A stretch of DNA of 64,000 bases from the NCBI RefSeq assembly GCF_020829665.1, contig NZ_JAIVFT010000017.1:112392-176391 (forward strand), read 5' to 3'. The translations under genes and the position numbers were made by a program. Every line of letters starts with the position of its first letter. Position 1 is the stretch's first letter. Source of the DNA: Nostoc sp. CHAB 5824 (GTDB taxonomy: Bacteria > Cyanobacteriota > Cyanobacteriia > Cyanobacteriales > Nostocaceae). The notes under the pieces were generated by a model. That model did not search any database. It saw only the letters and a program-made list of their open reading frames with translations, and was not told the DNA's origin. Below, piece after piece: positions 42,733 through 52,010 of this stretch.

Positions 42733-44310
42733 ATGACTAATTATGACTACATTGTAATCGGTGCAGGGTCAGCAGGTTGTGTGGTTGCCAATCGTCTAAC
42801 CGAAGACAATGACACAACTGTGTTACTACTCGAAGCAGGTAACCCAGATACGAAACCAGAGATTTTCATCCCAGCGGAGTGCGTCAATCTACTAGGCTCA
42901 GAGGTGGACTGGAGCTATTTCTCTGAACCAGAACCCTTCTTGAATAATCGCAAAATCTTTTGTTCCCGTGGCAAAGTCTTGGGAGGCAGCAGTTCGATTA
43001 ATTTCATGATGTATGTCCGAGGCAATCATCACGATTATGACCACTGGCAGGAGTTGGGAAATCCCGGTTGGAGTTACCAGGATGTCTTGCCTTATTTCAA
43101 GAAATCTGAACACCAGCAACGCGGTGCCTCCGCCTACCACGGAGTTGATGGGGAGTTGAGCGTTACCGATCTCATTGCCCCTACTGCAATTTCTCAACGA
43201 TTTGTAGAGGCATCTGTGGCAATGGGATTTGACTACAATTCTGATTTCAACGGTACGCAGCAGGAAGGAGCCGGACTCTATCAGCAAACTATCAAGGAGG
43301 GTAAACGGCACAGTGCTGCTGCTGCGTTCCTTGTGCCCATTGTCGGGCGTCGCAATTTGACCATAACGACTGGGGCATTAGTGACTCGATTGTTGTTTGA
43401 GGGAATCCGCACCGTTGGGGTGGAATATCTGCACGAGGGAATGCTGCACCAAGTCAGGGTTGAGCGAGAAGTGATTTTAAGTGCGGGCGCGTTCGATTCG
43501 CCCAAGCTGCTAATGCTTTCCGGCATTGGGGATGCAGCACACTTACAAACATTAGGGATTTCTGTTGTCGTCGATCTGCCAGGTGTTGGGCAAAACCTGC
43601 AAGACCACATTTTCTCTCCTGTGGTATACCAGGCAACTCAGGATTTACACTATGCCAGCACCAGTGGTATCGGGGAAGCTGGATTATTTTTGCATAGCAA
43701 GTGGAATTCAGCGGTTGCACCCGATTTACAGTTTCTATTCGGTTCCATTCAGCTCTTGCCCCCTGGCTATGCTCCAGCGGCATTTGGATTTACGGGTGCA
43801 GTCGCTTTGACCCATCTGCAAAATATTGGCAGTGTCGGTTTGCGAACGCCTGATCCTAAAGACACACCGATGTTGCAGATGAACTATCTGCAAAATGAAA
43901 CCGATGTGAAGAAGCTGGTTGAGGGAATTAAATTAATGCGGCAATTGTTTCATAGCAACTTCTTTGATGAGTTTCGTGGTGCAGAAATTGCTCCGGGTGC
44001 TGAGGTTCAGAGTGATGAAGCACTCGTTGCTTATATCCGCAACAATTGCAGTACTGTGTGGCATCCGGTTGGCACTTGCAAAATGGGCATTGACTCAATG
44101 GCAGTGGTCGATCCTGAACTACGAGTACATGGAATTGAAGGGTTACGGGTTGTAGATGCCTCCATCATGCCCACCATCACGACCGGAAATACGAACGCAC
44201 CCACCATCATGATTGGTGAGAAGGCAGCGGATTTAATTAAAGCAGGTCGGACAGCACGAACGGTTCTCAGCAAATCTAACGTCCAAAATCCGGCGTATTC
44301 ATCTATTTAG
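42733..44310 (+). CDS. GMC-family FAD oxidoreductase (choline dehydrogenase-like)
   Basis: 525 residues. FAD-binding YDYIVIGAGSAGCVVANRL, the GMC signature GKVLGGSSSINFMMYVRG, and the C-terminal WHPVGTCKMG with its catalytic His and later NAPTIMIGEKAADLI. Such enzymes oxidise alcohols; members include choline, glucose and polyethylene-glycol dehydrogenases, and the substrate here is unknown. No signal peptide. The next gene, an SDR, starts 105 bases downstream. A broken second GMC tail lies at 45397-45539. Confidence 0.94.
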   Translation: MTNYDYIVIGAGSAGCVVANRLTEDNDTTVLLLEAGNPDTKPEIFIPAECVNLLGSEVDWSYFSEPEPFLNNRKIFCSRGKVLGGSSSINFMMYVRGNHHDYDHWQELGNPGWSYQDVLPYFKKSEHQQRGASAYHGVDGELSVTDLIAPTAISQRFVEASVAMGFDYNSDFNGTQQEGAGLYQQTIKEGKRHSAAAAFLVPIVGRRNLTITTGALVTRLLFEGIRTVGVEYLHEGMLHQVRVEREVILSAGAFDSPKLLMLSGIGDAAHLQTLGISVVVDLPGVGQNLQDHIFSPVVYQATQDLHYASTSGIGEAGLFLHSKWNSAVAPDLQFLFGSIQLLPPGYAPAAFGFTGAVALTHLQNIGSVGLRTPDPKDTPMLQMNYLQNETDVKKLVEGIKLMRQLFHSNFFDEFRGAEIAPGAEVQSDEALVAYIRNNCSTVWHPVGTCKMGIDSMAVVDPELRVHGIEGLRVVDASIMPTITTGNTNAPTIMIGEKAADLIKAGRTARTVLSKSNVQNPAYSSI

Positions 44311-44415
44311 AAACGAGCGATTGTCTTTGATCAATCTCAGATTATCATACCTGTTGAGCGTTTATCGGTCGATGTTAGGCAAACAGAACACTCGACCTCT
44401 GTAAAGGAATACACA

Positions 44416-45327
44416 ATGGCACTGATTACAACACCATTCGGACAACATTCCACCGCCGCCGAGGTCGTAGAAGGAATTGATCTGTCCGGTAAGCGGGCGA
44501 TCGTTACGGGAGCCGCATCGGGCATCGGCGTAGAAACGGCGCGGGCACTGGCTCAAACTGGAGCGATCGTCACACTAGCTGTGCGTAATACCGATGCTGG
44601 AGCGCAAGTCGCGGCTGACATTATGGCTACTACTGGGAACCGGAATATTCATGTTGCTTTGCTTGATTTAAGCGATCGCAACTCAATTGCCAAGTTCATT
44701 GCTGCCTGGCGTGAGCCTCTGCACATCCTCGTTAATAATGCAGGGGTAATGGCACTGCCCGAACAGCGCACACCCGAAGACTGGGAGATGCAATTTGCCA
44801 CTAACTATCTCGGACACTTTGCCCTAGCGCTCGGACTACACGACGCTCTCGCTGCAGAGGGTGCCGCCCGTATCGTGTTGGTTAGTTCTAGCGGGCACCT
44901 GATGTCGCCCATTGTGTTCGATGATATTCACTTCATGTTCCGTCCTTATGATCCGTGGTTGGCGTATGGACAGTCCAAGACCGCAAGCATCCTCTTTGCT
45001 GTGGGTGCTACTGCGCGCTGGTTCAAGGATGGCATTACCGCTAATGCCCTGATGCCCGGGGCGATCGCAACCAACCTCCAGCGTCATACGGGCGGTCTTA
45101 GAACCCCACCTGAGCGGCAGAAGACAATAGGGCAGGGTGCGGCAACTTCCGTTCTGTTGGCAACCTCTGGGCTACTAAAGGGCGTTGGCGGACGCTATTT
45201 CGAGGACTGCAATGAAGCCACTCTCGTCACCAACGGGAACGGCTATATAAGCGGAGTTGCCCCCTACGCCCTGAACCCAGACAATGCCGATCGGCTCTGG
45301 AATGAATCGTTGCGCCTGCTCGCTTGA
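44416..45327 (+). CDS. short-chain dehydrogenase/reductase (retinol dehydrogenase-like)
   Basis: 303 residues. TGAASGIGVETARALAQ forms the cofactor loop, then NNAGVMALPEQRTPEDWEMQF, VSSSGH (Ser), and YGQSKTAS (Tyr/Lys). NTD at the end of strand 2 and the extended C-terminus match the retinol-dehydrogenase/WWOX-like SDR branch. GC content is higher and synonymous codons look different from core genes, which suggests acquisition by transfer. AAAGGA lies 9 bases before the ATG. A substrate from the GMC enzyme's product is possible but not shown. Confidence 0.9.
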   Translation: MALITTPFGQHSTAAEVVEGIDLSGKRAIVTGAASGIGVETARALAQTGAIVTLAVRNTDAGAQVAADIMATTGNRNIHVALLDLSDRNSIAKFIAAWREPLHILVNNAGVMALPEQRTPEDWEMQFATNYLGHFALALGLHDALAAEGAARIVLVSSSGHLMSPIVFDDIHFMFRPYDPWLAYGQSKTASILFAVGATARWFKDGITANALMPGAIATNLQRHTGGLRTPPERQKTIGQGAATSVLLATSGLLKGVGGRYFEDCNEATLVTNGNGYISGVAPYALNPDNADRLWNESLRLLA

Positions 45328-45396
45328 CCTGGCAGTAACAGTGAGCTTCTCGCTGTTGATGAACGAATTGCCGGTCGTAAGCCTGCCAGCCTTTCG

Positions 45397-45539
45397 TCCA
45401 TCATGCCCACGATGACCACGGGAAATACGAACGTACCACCATCATGATTGGCGAAAAAGCAGCAAATTTAATTAAAGCGGAGCGTACCTCACAACGCATT
45501 GCCAATAAACTTAATCTCCAAGTTCAATCGCATCTCTAG
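45397..45539 (+). pseudogene. frameshifted C-terminal tail of a GMC oxidoreductase
   Basis: The bases encode SIMPTMTTGNTNVP, then after a one-base loss IMIGEKAANLIKAERTS and a stop. This is the same end as in the intact GMC gene at 42733 (SIMPTITTGNTNAP, IMIGEKAADLIKAGRT), but with different bases at many third positions. No other part of a GMC gene is present. The gap 45328-45898 otherwise contains only an imperfect hairpin at 45341-45360 and a dispersed repeat at 45666-45691. Confidence 0.75.
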
Positions 45540-45665
45540 CGAAATTGGCGACGAAATCCTGGGTGTACCGGAAGGTTTCCCTTAGAGGGGGTTATGAACT
45601 TCTATAGAACCTAGTGGTCTGTGTCATTAGTTCTGAAGGGTTAAGAGAACGAACCGCGAAGTACG

Positions 45666-45691
45666 CGTTCGCGTAGCGTCTCGTAGAGAAG
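45666..45691. repeat. small dispersed repeat GCGTTCGCGTAGCGTCTCGTAGAG
   Basis: Same family as 32088-32115 and 55384-55406 and as the insertion inside the kinase gene at 38384. Intergenic here. Confidence 0.6.
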
Positions 45692-45898
45692 GAAGAGGTA
45701 AAGAAGAGAAATTTAAAAACTGATTTACCCATCAAAATTAATGACATGAACTACTAGCCTAGAAGTGAAATTTAACCCTCATTGCGATTTTCGAGGAATG
45801 GTTGGAACTAGCTCACAGAGCCGATGATTTTCAGAGTTCATAACACCATCGATGCCGCTTGAAAACTGGTCTATCACTTAAAAGGAAAACTCAAAACT

Positions 45899-46414
45899 AT
45901 GAATTCACAAACAGCTCAAACCACCACTACTGCTGACGAGTCGGCAATCCGTGCTTTCCATCGCCAGATGATTGATGCTTGGAATCGAGGTAGTGGCGAA
46001 GGCTTCGCTGCCCCGTTCAGCGAAACTGCCGATTTCATCACGTTCGAGGGCACGCATCTCAAGGGTCGAAAAGAAATCGCTGCATTTCATCAGCAAGCGT
46101 TCGACACGGTTGTCAAAGGAACACGCCTGGAGGGTGAGGTGGATTTTGTCCGCTTCGTGAACTCGCAACTCGCGCTCATGCTCGTAGTTATCAGGGTAAT
46201 ACTGCCTGGACAAACCGAAACTTCACCGTCACGAGATTCGCTGCCGTTATACGTCGTAACGAAAGGCGACGAAGGTTGGCAGATCGAAGGGTTACTCAAT
46301 ACCCGGAAGTTAACGCTAGAACGTCAATTCTTCTTAGACGACTTTGACTCACTGAGCGCAGAGGCTCAACGTCAAGTGACCGATCTCGTTGCAGGTCTCA
46401 AGCAGCGTCATTAA
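45899..46414 (+). CDS. SgcJ/EcaC-family NTF2-like (SnoaL-like) protein
   Basis: 171 residues with a cone-shaped NTF2 fold: ADESAIRAFHRQMIDAWNRG opens it, then FAAPFSETADFITFEGTHLKGRKEIAAFHQQAF. Members of this group are often annotated as oxidoreductases of enediyne gene clusters, but most are uncharacterised; they bind small hydrophobic ligands. No signal. AAAGGA lies about 12 bases before the ATG. It is a stand-alone gene between the SDRs. Confidence 0.82.
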   Translation: MNSQTAQTTTTADESAIRAFHRQMIDAWNRGSGEGFAAPFSETADFITFEGTHLKGRKEIAAFHQQAFDTVVKGTRLEGEVDFVRFVNSQLALMLVVIRVILPGQTETSPSRDSLPLYVVTKGDEGWQIEGLLNTRKLTLERQFFLDDFDSLSAEAQRQVTDLVAGLKQRH

Positions 46415-46589
46415 GCAGGTCAATCAAAGGAGATATAAGAAATGGCACGCTTGTTAAGATACAGCCCTTACCCTAACTGGTTCCAACAATGAATGAAGGG
46501 TTAATCTACTGTTCTCAAAGCTGTGATGTAACAGAACCGATAACACTTCAATGGTTCACACAAATCCAGAATCCCCATCAGATTAATCT

Positions 46590-47339
46590 ATGAAAAAACT
46601 AGAAGGAAAAATCGCCCTTGTCACGGGTGGCAACAGTGGTATCGGTCTTGCCACAGCTAAACAGTTTGTTGCTGAAGGTGCCTATGTCTACATCACGGGT
46701 CGTCGCCAAGTCGAACTGGATGCTGCTGTAGAAGCCATTGGTAAAAATGTTACGGCTGTGCAGAGCGATGTTTCTAATCTGGCAGACCTTGATCGTCTGT
46801 TTGCCACCATTAAGCAAGAGCAAGGACACCTCGATATCATCTTCGCTAATGCTGGCGGTGGACAAATTGCCCCACTTGGAGCAATCACTGAGGAACACTT
46901 TGACACAACATTCAACGTAAACGTCAAAGGTTTGCTGTTCACCGTACAAAAGGCGCTGCCACTGTTACCAGAGGGCGCTTCTATTATCCTGAATGCTTCG
47001 ATTACTTCTATAAAAGGTACGCCAGCTTTCAGTGTTTATAGCGCTACCAAAGCCGCCGTGAGATCATTTGCTCGGAATTGGATACTCGACCTCAGAGAAC
47101 GCAAGATCCGAGTGAATGCCATTAGCCCTGGTGTGGTTCCGACTCCTGGTTACGATCATTTGGGACTCAATGACCAGCAGTTGCAAGAATTCGTGGACAG
47201 CCAAGCTGTCACTATTCCATTAGGGCGAGTCGGCACACCCGATGAGATTGCCAAAGCCGTTGTCTTTCTCGCTTCAGCCGACAGCAGCTTTGTGAACGGC
47301 ATTGAGTTGTTTGTCGATGGTGGTATGGCACAGATTTGA
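46590..47339 (+). CDS. short-chain dehydrogenase/reductase (3-oxoacyl-ACP reductase-like)
   Basis: 249 residues. TGGNSGIGLATAKQF cofactor loop, NVTAVQSDVSN, NAGGG, the catalytic YSATK, and the C-terminal FVDGGMAQI typical of glucose-1-dehydrogenase/FabG-like SDRs. ITGRR suggests NADP(H). The MOSC gene follows after 19 bases and probably forms one operon with it. A relative whose middle is deleted survives at 55136-55216 and starts MKKLDEKIAIVTG. Confidence 0.9.
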   Translation: MKKLEGKIALVTGGNSGIGLATAKQFVAEGAYVYITGRRQVELDAAVEAIGKNVTAVQSDVSNLADLDRLFATIKQEQGHLDIIFANAGGGQIAPLGAITEEHFDTTFNVNVKGLLFTVQKALPLLPEGASIILNASITSIKGTPAFSVYSATKAAVRSFARNWILDLRERKIRVNAISPGVVPTPGYDHLGLNDQQLQEFVDSQAVTIPLGRVGTPDEIAKAVVFLASADSSFVNGIELFVDGGMAQI

Positions 47340-47358
47340 AGTCCAAAAGGAGTTAAAG

Positions 47359-48009
47359 ATGAAGCTGATCTCTGTTAATGTCGGGCTGCCGCGTGAAGTG
47401 ACCTGGAAAGGAAAACCCGTCCGCACTGGAATTTTCAAAGAGCCAGTTAATTCGAGAGTGATGGTGCGTGAACTCAATTTAGATGGCGATCGCCAAGCGG
47501 ATCTCACCGTTCATGGCGGAGTTGACAAAGCTGTATATGTCTATCCCTTTGAGCATTATGACTACTGGCGAAGCGAATTGCCTGACACAGAGTTAACACT
47601 TGGTATCTTTGGTGAAAATTTCACAGTTACAGGATTTCAAGAAGAGGAAATTAACATTGGCGATCGCTTCCAAATCGGCAGTGCTGAACTAATGGTGACT
47701 CAACCGCGCTTACCCTGCTACAAACTAGGAATTCGCTTTGGGCGATCGGATATGGTGAAACGATTTCTCGCCAGTCGTCGCACCGGATTTTACTTTCGGG
47801 TTTTGCAAGAGGGCGAAGTTGGAATCGGAGACACTTTAGAGTTGATGAGTCGAGATACCAACAATATTACTGTTGCTGATATCACTCAGCTTTATATGCG
47901 TGAGCAAAACAATCCAGAATTGCTGCATCGTGCAGCTCAACTGAAAGCGTTACCCGAAAGCTGGCGGGACTACTTTCAGGAGCAGATCCGTCGTCAGGAT
48001 GTGAGATAG
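47359..48009 (+). CDS. MOSC-domain protein, YiiM-like
   Basis: About 216 residues. The MOSC domain has DRQADLTVHGGVDKAVYVYP, GIFGENFT, the Cys in PRLPCYKLGIRFG and GDTLELM at the end; a short 3-alpha tail follows. MOSC enzymes carry molybdenum cofactor and YiiM-type proteins detoxify N-hydroxylated compounds or act in Moco-dependent reduction. The ATG at 47359 is chosen because GGAG stands 7 bases before it; the longer frame overlaps the SDR gene. Likely cotranscribed with that SDR. Confidence 0.88.
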   Translation: MKLISVNVGLPREVTWKGKPVRTGIFKEPVNSRVMVRELNLDGDRQADLTVHGGVDKAVYVYPFEHYDYWRSELPDTELTLGIFGENFTVTGFQEEEINIGDRFQIGSAELMVTQPRLPCYKLGIRFGRSDMVKRFLASRRTGFYFRVLQEGEVGIGDTLELMSRDTNNITVADITQLYMREQNNPELLHRAAQLKALPESWRDYFQEQIRRQDVR

Positions 48010-48066
48010 ATCAACCTGTTGTAAAACGCCGTCATGTCACTTTTATCACTTATAAGGAGTAATCCC

Positions 48067-48936
48067 ATGACTACATATCGCACAGTTTCGATCGATGGTT
48101 TAGATATTTTCTACCGTGAAGCTGGTTCTCGTAATAATCCGACGATTCTGTTATTGCACGGCTTTCCAACTTCTTCTCACATGTTCCGCAATCTCATACC
48201 TGCCCTCGCGGATAAATTTCATCTCGTTGCTCCTGACTACCCTGGCTACGGCTACAGTTCGATGCCTACAGTAAATGAATTTGACTACACGTTTGATCGC
48301 TTGGCTGAGATTGTAGAGAAATTCATTGCTGCGATCGCTCTCAAAAAGTACAGCCTTTATGTGATGGATTATGGTGCACCAATAGGCTATCGGATTGCTG
48401 CTAAATATCCAGAGCGCGTGCAATCTCTGATTGTTCAAAATGGCAATGCTTACGAGGAAGGTCTACGCGAATTCTGGGAGCCGATTAAGGCATACTGGCA
48501 AGAGCGATCGCCTGAGAATGCTGAAAAGCTCAAATATCTTGTCACTCTAGAAGCAACGAAGTGGCAATATACCAATGGTGTTCGCAATCTAGAAGCAATC
48601 AGCCCCGATACCTGGACTATCGATCAACATTTCCTCGATCGCCCTGGTAACGGTGAGATTCAACTGGCACTGCTGTATAGCTATGGTACGAATCCACCGC
48701 TCTATCCCCAATGGCAAGAGTATTTCCGCCAGTATCAACCCCCTACCCTGATTGTTTGGGGCAAGAACGACTACATTTTTCCTGCTGACGGTGCTTATCC
48801 CTATCAGCGTGACTTGAAAGACGTTGAATTCCATCTACTCGATACGGGACATTTTGCCCTGGAAGAAGATGGGGATGCGATCGCAAACTATATCGATCAA
48901 TTTCTCACATCACGCCTGCAATCCGTTCTCACCTGA
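48067..48936 (+). CDS. alpha/beta hydrolase with Asp nucleophile (haloalkane dehalogenase/epoxide hydrolase-like), copy 1
   Basis: 289 residues. HGFPTSSHMF (oxyanion region), VAPDYPGYGYSS, and the nucleophile elbow VMDYGAPIG, which places Asp101 where lipases have Ser. The base lies in DTGHFALEEDGD. The residue after the nucleophile is Tyr, not the Trp of most dehalogenases and epoxide hydrolases, so the substrate is unclear. AAGGAG stands 8 bases before the ATG at 48067. A close paralogue lies at 50987; between them are a ferric-reductase-like gene and a WD40 gene. Confidence 0.9.
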   Translation: MTTYRTVSIDGLDIFYREAGSRNNPTILLLHGFPTSSHMFRNLIPALADKFHLVAPDYPGYGYSSMPTVNEFDYTFDRLAEIVEKFIAAIALKKYSLYVMDYGAPIGYRIAAKYPERVQSLIVQNGNAYEEGLREFWEPIKAYWQERSPENAEKLKYLVTLEATKWQYTNGVRNLEAISPDTWTIDQHFLDRPGNGEIQLALLYSYGTNPPLYPQWQEYFRQYQPPTLIVWGKNDYIFPADGAYPYQRDLKDVEFHLLDTGHFALEEDGDAIANYIDQFLTSRLQSVLT

Positions 48937-49133
48937 TCGGTGGAAATGATGGATTATCCCAGCATGGCTCATACTCAGGTATAAATCTTTGAATAACAGT
49001 ACCTTCGCCAAAAAAAGAGTATGAACAGAGAGGACTGATGTAGTAAAGATCGGCTGGAATCGTCAAAAAATGACCAAATAAAAAATACCTACCTTTGTAA
49101 GGGCTTTTATTGAAAAATTAAGGAGGATTGGTC

Positions 49134-49643
49134 ATGGTAGCAATCGATACAGCACCGTTAGAAAACAGCCTGGGATTTCTAGCTTTAGGAGCTTATATTC
49201 TCACCTTAATGCCCACGAATCTCAGAATCATTTTTCCTCAAACTAAACAAGCGAACTTTCCCAAATGGCTGTTAAAATATCGACGACTTATCGGTATTCT
49301 GGCTTTCTGCTTGGCTTTGCTTCACGCTTTCCTCTTAGTGAAAAAGAGAGACCTTGATTTTTTAGATCCCAATACCTATTGTATTTATATTCAAGGTGTA
49401 TCTACGTTCATAATTTTTACTTTATTGGCAATTACTTCTAATAACTGGAGTGTCAAAAGACTGAAAAAAAATTGGAAGCGATTACATACCCTGACTTACT
49501 TAGCTATGTTTCTGCTCACTTGGCACGTTTGGGACAAAATGTTAGAGCATTGGAGCTATTTAACCCCGATTGGGCTAGTAGGGATTGTCACGACAACCTT
49601 TTTATTTCTGATGCGACGCTGGATTGAATATCGGAATCAATAA
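49134..49643 (+). CDS. ferric-reductase-like transmembrane protein
   Basis: 169 residues with four or five membrane segments: LGFLALGAYILTLMP, LIGILAFCLALLHAFLLV, FIIFTLLAITS, TLTYLAMFLLTWHVW and IGLVGIVTTTFLFLM. Histidines in LLHAF and in KRLHTLTY...WHVW are placed as in heme-binding ferric-reductase/MsrQ (YedZ)-like domains. It probably carries b-type heme and moves electrons in the membrane. No MsrP partner is adjacent. AGGAGG lies 7 bases before the ATG at 49134; the TTG at 49128 is too close to it. Confidence 0.85.
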   Translation: MVAIDTAPLENSLGFLALGAYILTLMPTNLRIIFPQTKQANFPKWLLKYRRLIGILAFCLALLHAFLLVKKRDLDFLDPNTYCIYIQGVSTFIIFTLLAITSNNWSVKRLKKNWKRLHTLTYLAMFLLTWHVWDKMLEHWSYLTPIGLVGIVTTTFLFLMRRWIEYRNQ

Positions 49644-49773
49644 CAAAAAGCGAAAGGAAAAGCGTTCTCATCTCAAATTACAGAAAAAATTACTCTATAG
49701 TACCGCTTCCGACACCGTTACGTAGTGGGTGCAAGTCAGATTATTCTCCCACTCGCACAAGGATGATTCTGTT

Positions 49774-50799
49774 ATGAGATCGAAACAAATTACCCGGAAA
49801 TCTTCAGCAGCATTGGCAATCAGCACCCTAACGGTCTTGGTTGGTAGTAGCAGTTATGCTAGCCTATTGTCTTCCTTCCGAAACGCTAGTGTTGCTACTA
49901 TCTCTGTTGCAACCATTCAACCCTTACGTTCTGTCCAAGGAAATTCAACTTGGGTTTACGCGATCGCAATCAGCCCTGATGGACGCTTCCTCGCCAGTGG
50001 CAGTTACGATAAAAAAGTTAAAATTTGGGATCTACCTAGTAACACCTTACTCTATACTTTAAAAGGACACGGCGATGCAGTGGTAAGCCTTGCCATCAGT
50101 CCAGACAGCAAGCTGCTCGCTAGTGGCAGTTGGGATAACCGGATTAAACTCTGGAATTTAGAGACGGGGCAACTGCTTCGTACCCTAGATGGACATACAG
50201 ATGATGTAGAAGCTGTTGCCATCAGCCCCAACGGAAAGTGGTTAGCCAGTGGTAGTGCTGACACAACCATCCGCATCTGGAACGTGCAGACTGGCGTACA
50301 AGTTCATCAGTTATCGGATGGAAAATGGGTAAGAACTGTTGCTTTTAGTCCGGATGGGCAGACCTTAGCTAGTGGCAATGAGGGTGGTACAGTCAAAATT
50401 TGGCGGCTCATAGATGATGCTGTTGTAAAAACCTTGAATGCTCATTCACAAGCAGTGCGCTCAGTGACTTTTAGCCCTGATGGACGCACTTTAGCGAGTG
50501 GCAGTGCTGATAGGACAGTCAAACTCTGGCAAATGCCCACTGGTAAATTGTTGCACTCCCTAATTGGACATTCAGGAGTTGTGTGGTCAGTGGCTTTCAG
50601 TCCCGATGGCAAGAGATTAGCTAGTGGTAGCAATGATAGCACTATCAAGTTATGGGGGTTGCCTGAAGGCAAACTCTTGGAGAATTTGATCGGGCATGAG
50701 CGAGGCGTGCGGTCAGTAGTTTTCAGACCGCATGGAAGCATGATAGCCAGCAGCAGTGCGGACAAGACCATCAAACTCTGGTCTCTTCCTCAAGAGTGA
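49774..50799 (+). CDS. exported seven-bladed WD40-repeat protein
   Basis: 341 residues. An N-terminal hydrophobic segment SSAALAISTLTVLVGSSSYA suggests export or anchoring. Seven WD40 repeats follow from about residue 65, each with the core FSPDG..LASGS.D.T.KLW; the last reads FRPHGSMIASSSADKTIKLW. A seven-bladed propeller is therefore complete, with no other domain. Such propellers are binding platforms. The ATG at 49774 fits the signal best; the frame is open to 49729. It lies between the two hydrolase paralogues and converges with none. Confidence 0.88.
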   Translation: MRSKQITRKSSAALAISTLTVLVGSSSYASLLSSFRNASVATISVATIQPLRSVQGNSTWVYAIAISPDGRFLASGSYDKKVKIWDLPSNTLLYTLKGHGDAVVSLAISPDSKLLASGSWDNRIKLWNLETGQLLRTLDGHTDDVEAVAISPNGKWLASGSADTTIRIWNVQTGVQVHQLSDGKWVRTVAFSPDGQTLASGNEGGTVKIWRLIDDAVVKTLNAHSQAVRSVTFSPDGRTLASGSADRTVKLWQMPTGKLLHSLIGHSGVVWSVAFSPDGKRLASGSNDSTIKLWGLPEGKLLENLIGHERGVRSVVFRPHGSMIASSSADKTIKLWSLPQE

Positions 50800-50986
50800 C
50801 AAGAAACTTTAATAAACAAGATCAACTACAGCAGTTTTCTTTTGCATGAGGTACAAAGTCACTGGTTTTGAGGCAGGAGGGAGAAGAATAATTTGATTTG
50901 TGAATCCTTGGTTTTGTACCTAATTTAGTTGCAAAGTGCTGTATTTCTGATTCTATTGAACGGTTTGAATTAAAAAGAGTAAACGC

Positions 50987-51874
50987 ATGACCACTTATCG
51001 CACAGTATCGATCAATGGTTTAGATATCTTTTATCGTGAGGCTGGTTCTAGCGATCGTCCGACGATTCTGCTATTGCACGGCTTTCCAACCTCGTCCCAC
51101 ATGTTCCGCAATCTAATCCCGGCGTTGGCGGATCAATTCCATCTGATCGCACCTGATTATCCTGGTTTTGGCTATAGTTCCATGCCAACGGTGGATGAGT
51201 TTGATTACACCTTTGATCGCCTTGCCGAAGTGATAGCAGGCTTTGTCGATGCGATTGGATTGAAACGCTATAGCCTTTATTTAATGGATTATGGCGCTCC
51301 GATTGGCTATCGATTGGCAATACAGTATCCAGAGCAGATTGAGACGCTGATTGTGCAAAATGGCAATGCCTACGAGGAAGGACTTGGTGATTTCTGGAAG
51401 CCCATGCGTGCTTTTTGGCAGAATAAGACACCCGAAAATAGCGATCGCGTGCGACAGGCTCTGACAAGCAAGGGCACGAAATGGTATTATACAACTGGAG
51501 CTAGGAATCTAGAAAAAATCAGTCCTGATACCTGGACTCTGGATCAGGCACTGCTTGATCGCCCTGGCAATATGGATATTCAATTGGCATTAAAATACGA
51601 TTACCAGTCCAATGTGCGGTTATATCCACAATGGCAAGCTTACTTGCGCCAATATCAACCACCGACGCTAATTGTATGGGGCAAAAATGACCAAGGCTTT
51701 TTAGTCGAGGGAGCTTATGCCTACAAACGCGATTTAAAAAACCTGGAGTTTCATTTGTTTGATACGGGGCACTTTGCTCTGGAAGAAGATGGGGACGCGA
51801 TCTCTGACCATATTCACCGCTTTCTGACCACTCACATTGTAGAGAACACCAAGCTAACCACCAGTAACAAATAG
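50987..51874 (+). CDS. alpha/beta hydrolase with Asp nucleophile, copy 2
   Basis: 295 residues, very similar to the gene at 48067 over the full length: both start MTTYRTVSI.GLDIFYREAG and share HGFPTSSHMFRNLIPALAD and MDYGAPIGYR (Asp101). Differences concentrate in the cap domain (GTKWYYTTGARNLEKISPD versus ATKWQYTNGVRNLEAISPD) and near the C-terminus. A tandem duplication, now split by two inserted genes, is likely. No gene next to it explains the substrate. Shine-Dalgarno is weak (AAAGAG). Confidence 0.9.
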   Translation: MTTYRTVSINGLDIFYREAGSSDRPTILLLHGFPTSSHMFRNLIPALADQFHLIAPDYPGFGYSSMPTVDEFDYTFDRLAEVIAGFVDAIGLKRYSLYLMDYGAPIGYRLAIQYPEQIETLIVQNGNAYEEGLGDFWKPMRAFWQNKTPENSDRVRQALTSKGTKWYYTTGARNLEKISPDTWTLDQALLDRPGNMDIQLALKYDYQSNVRLYPQWQAYLRQYQPPTLIVWGKNDQGFLVEGAYAYKRDLKNLEFHLFDTGHFALEEDGDAISDHIHRFLTTHIVENTKLTTSNK

Positions 51875-52010
51875 TTTTGGCTGGGAAACGATGTCAATAA
51901 AAAGTGATTGTCATTACTACAATTACTACTGATCAAGCAGCAGTGTTAAATCAATTAACTTAACAGTGCCATCTCAATAGATTATTTACAATTCATTAAA
52001 GGAGAATGTC

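Noticed and set aside
44373..44379. GTTAGGC core suggesting another attC site after the GMC gene
   Set aside because: No matching left core (RYYYAAC) or pairing inner arms were found upstream.
49720..49765. GTGGGTGCAAGTC...CCCACTCGCAC resembling part of a group II intron or structured RNA
   Set aside because: Only a short stem can be drawn and no intron domain V or reverse transcriptase is present.
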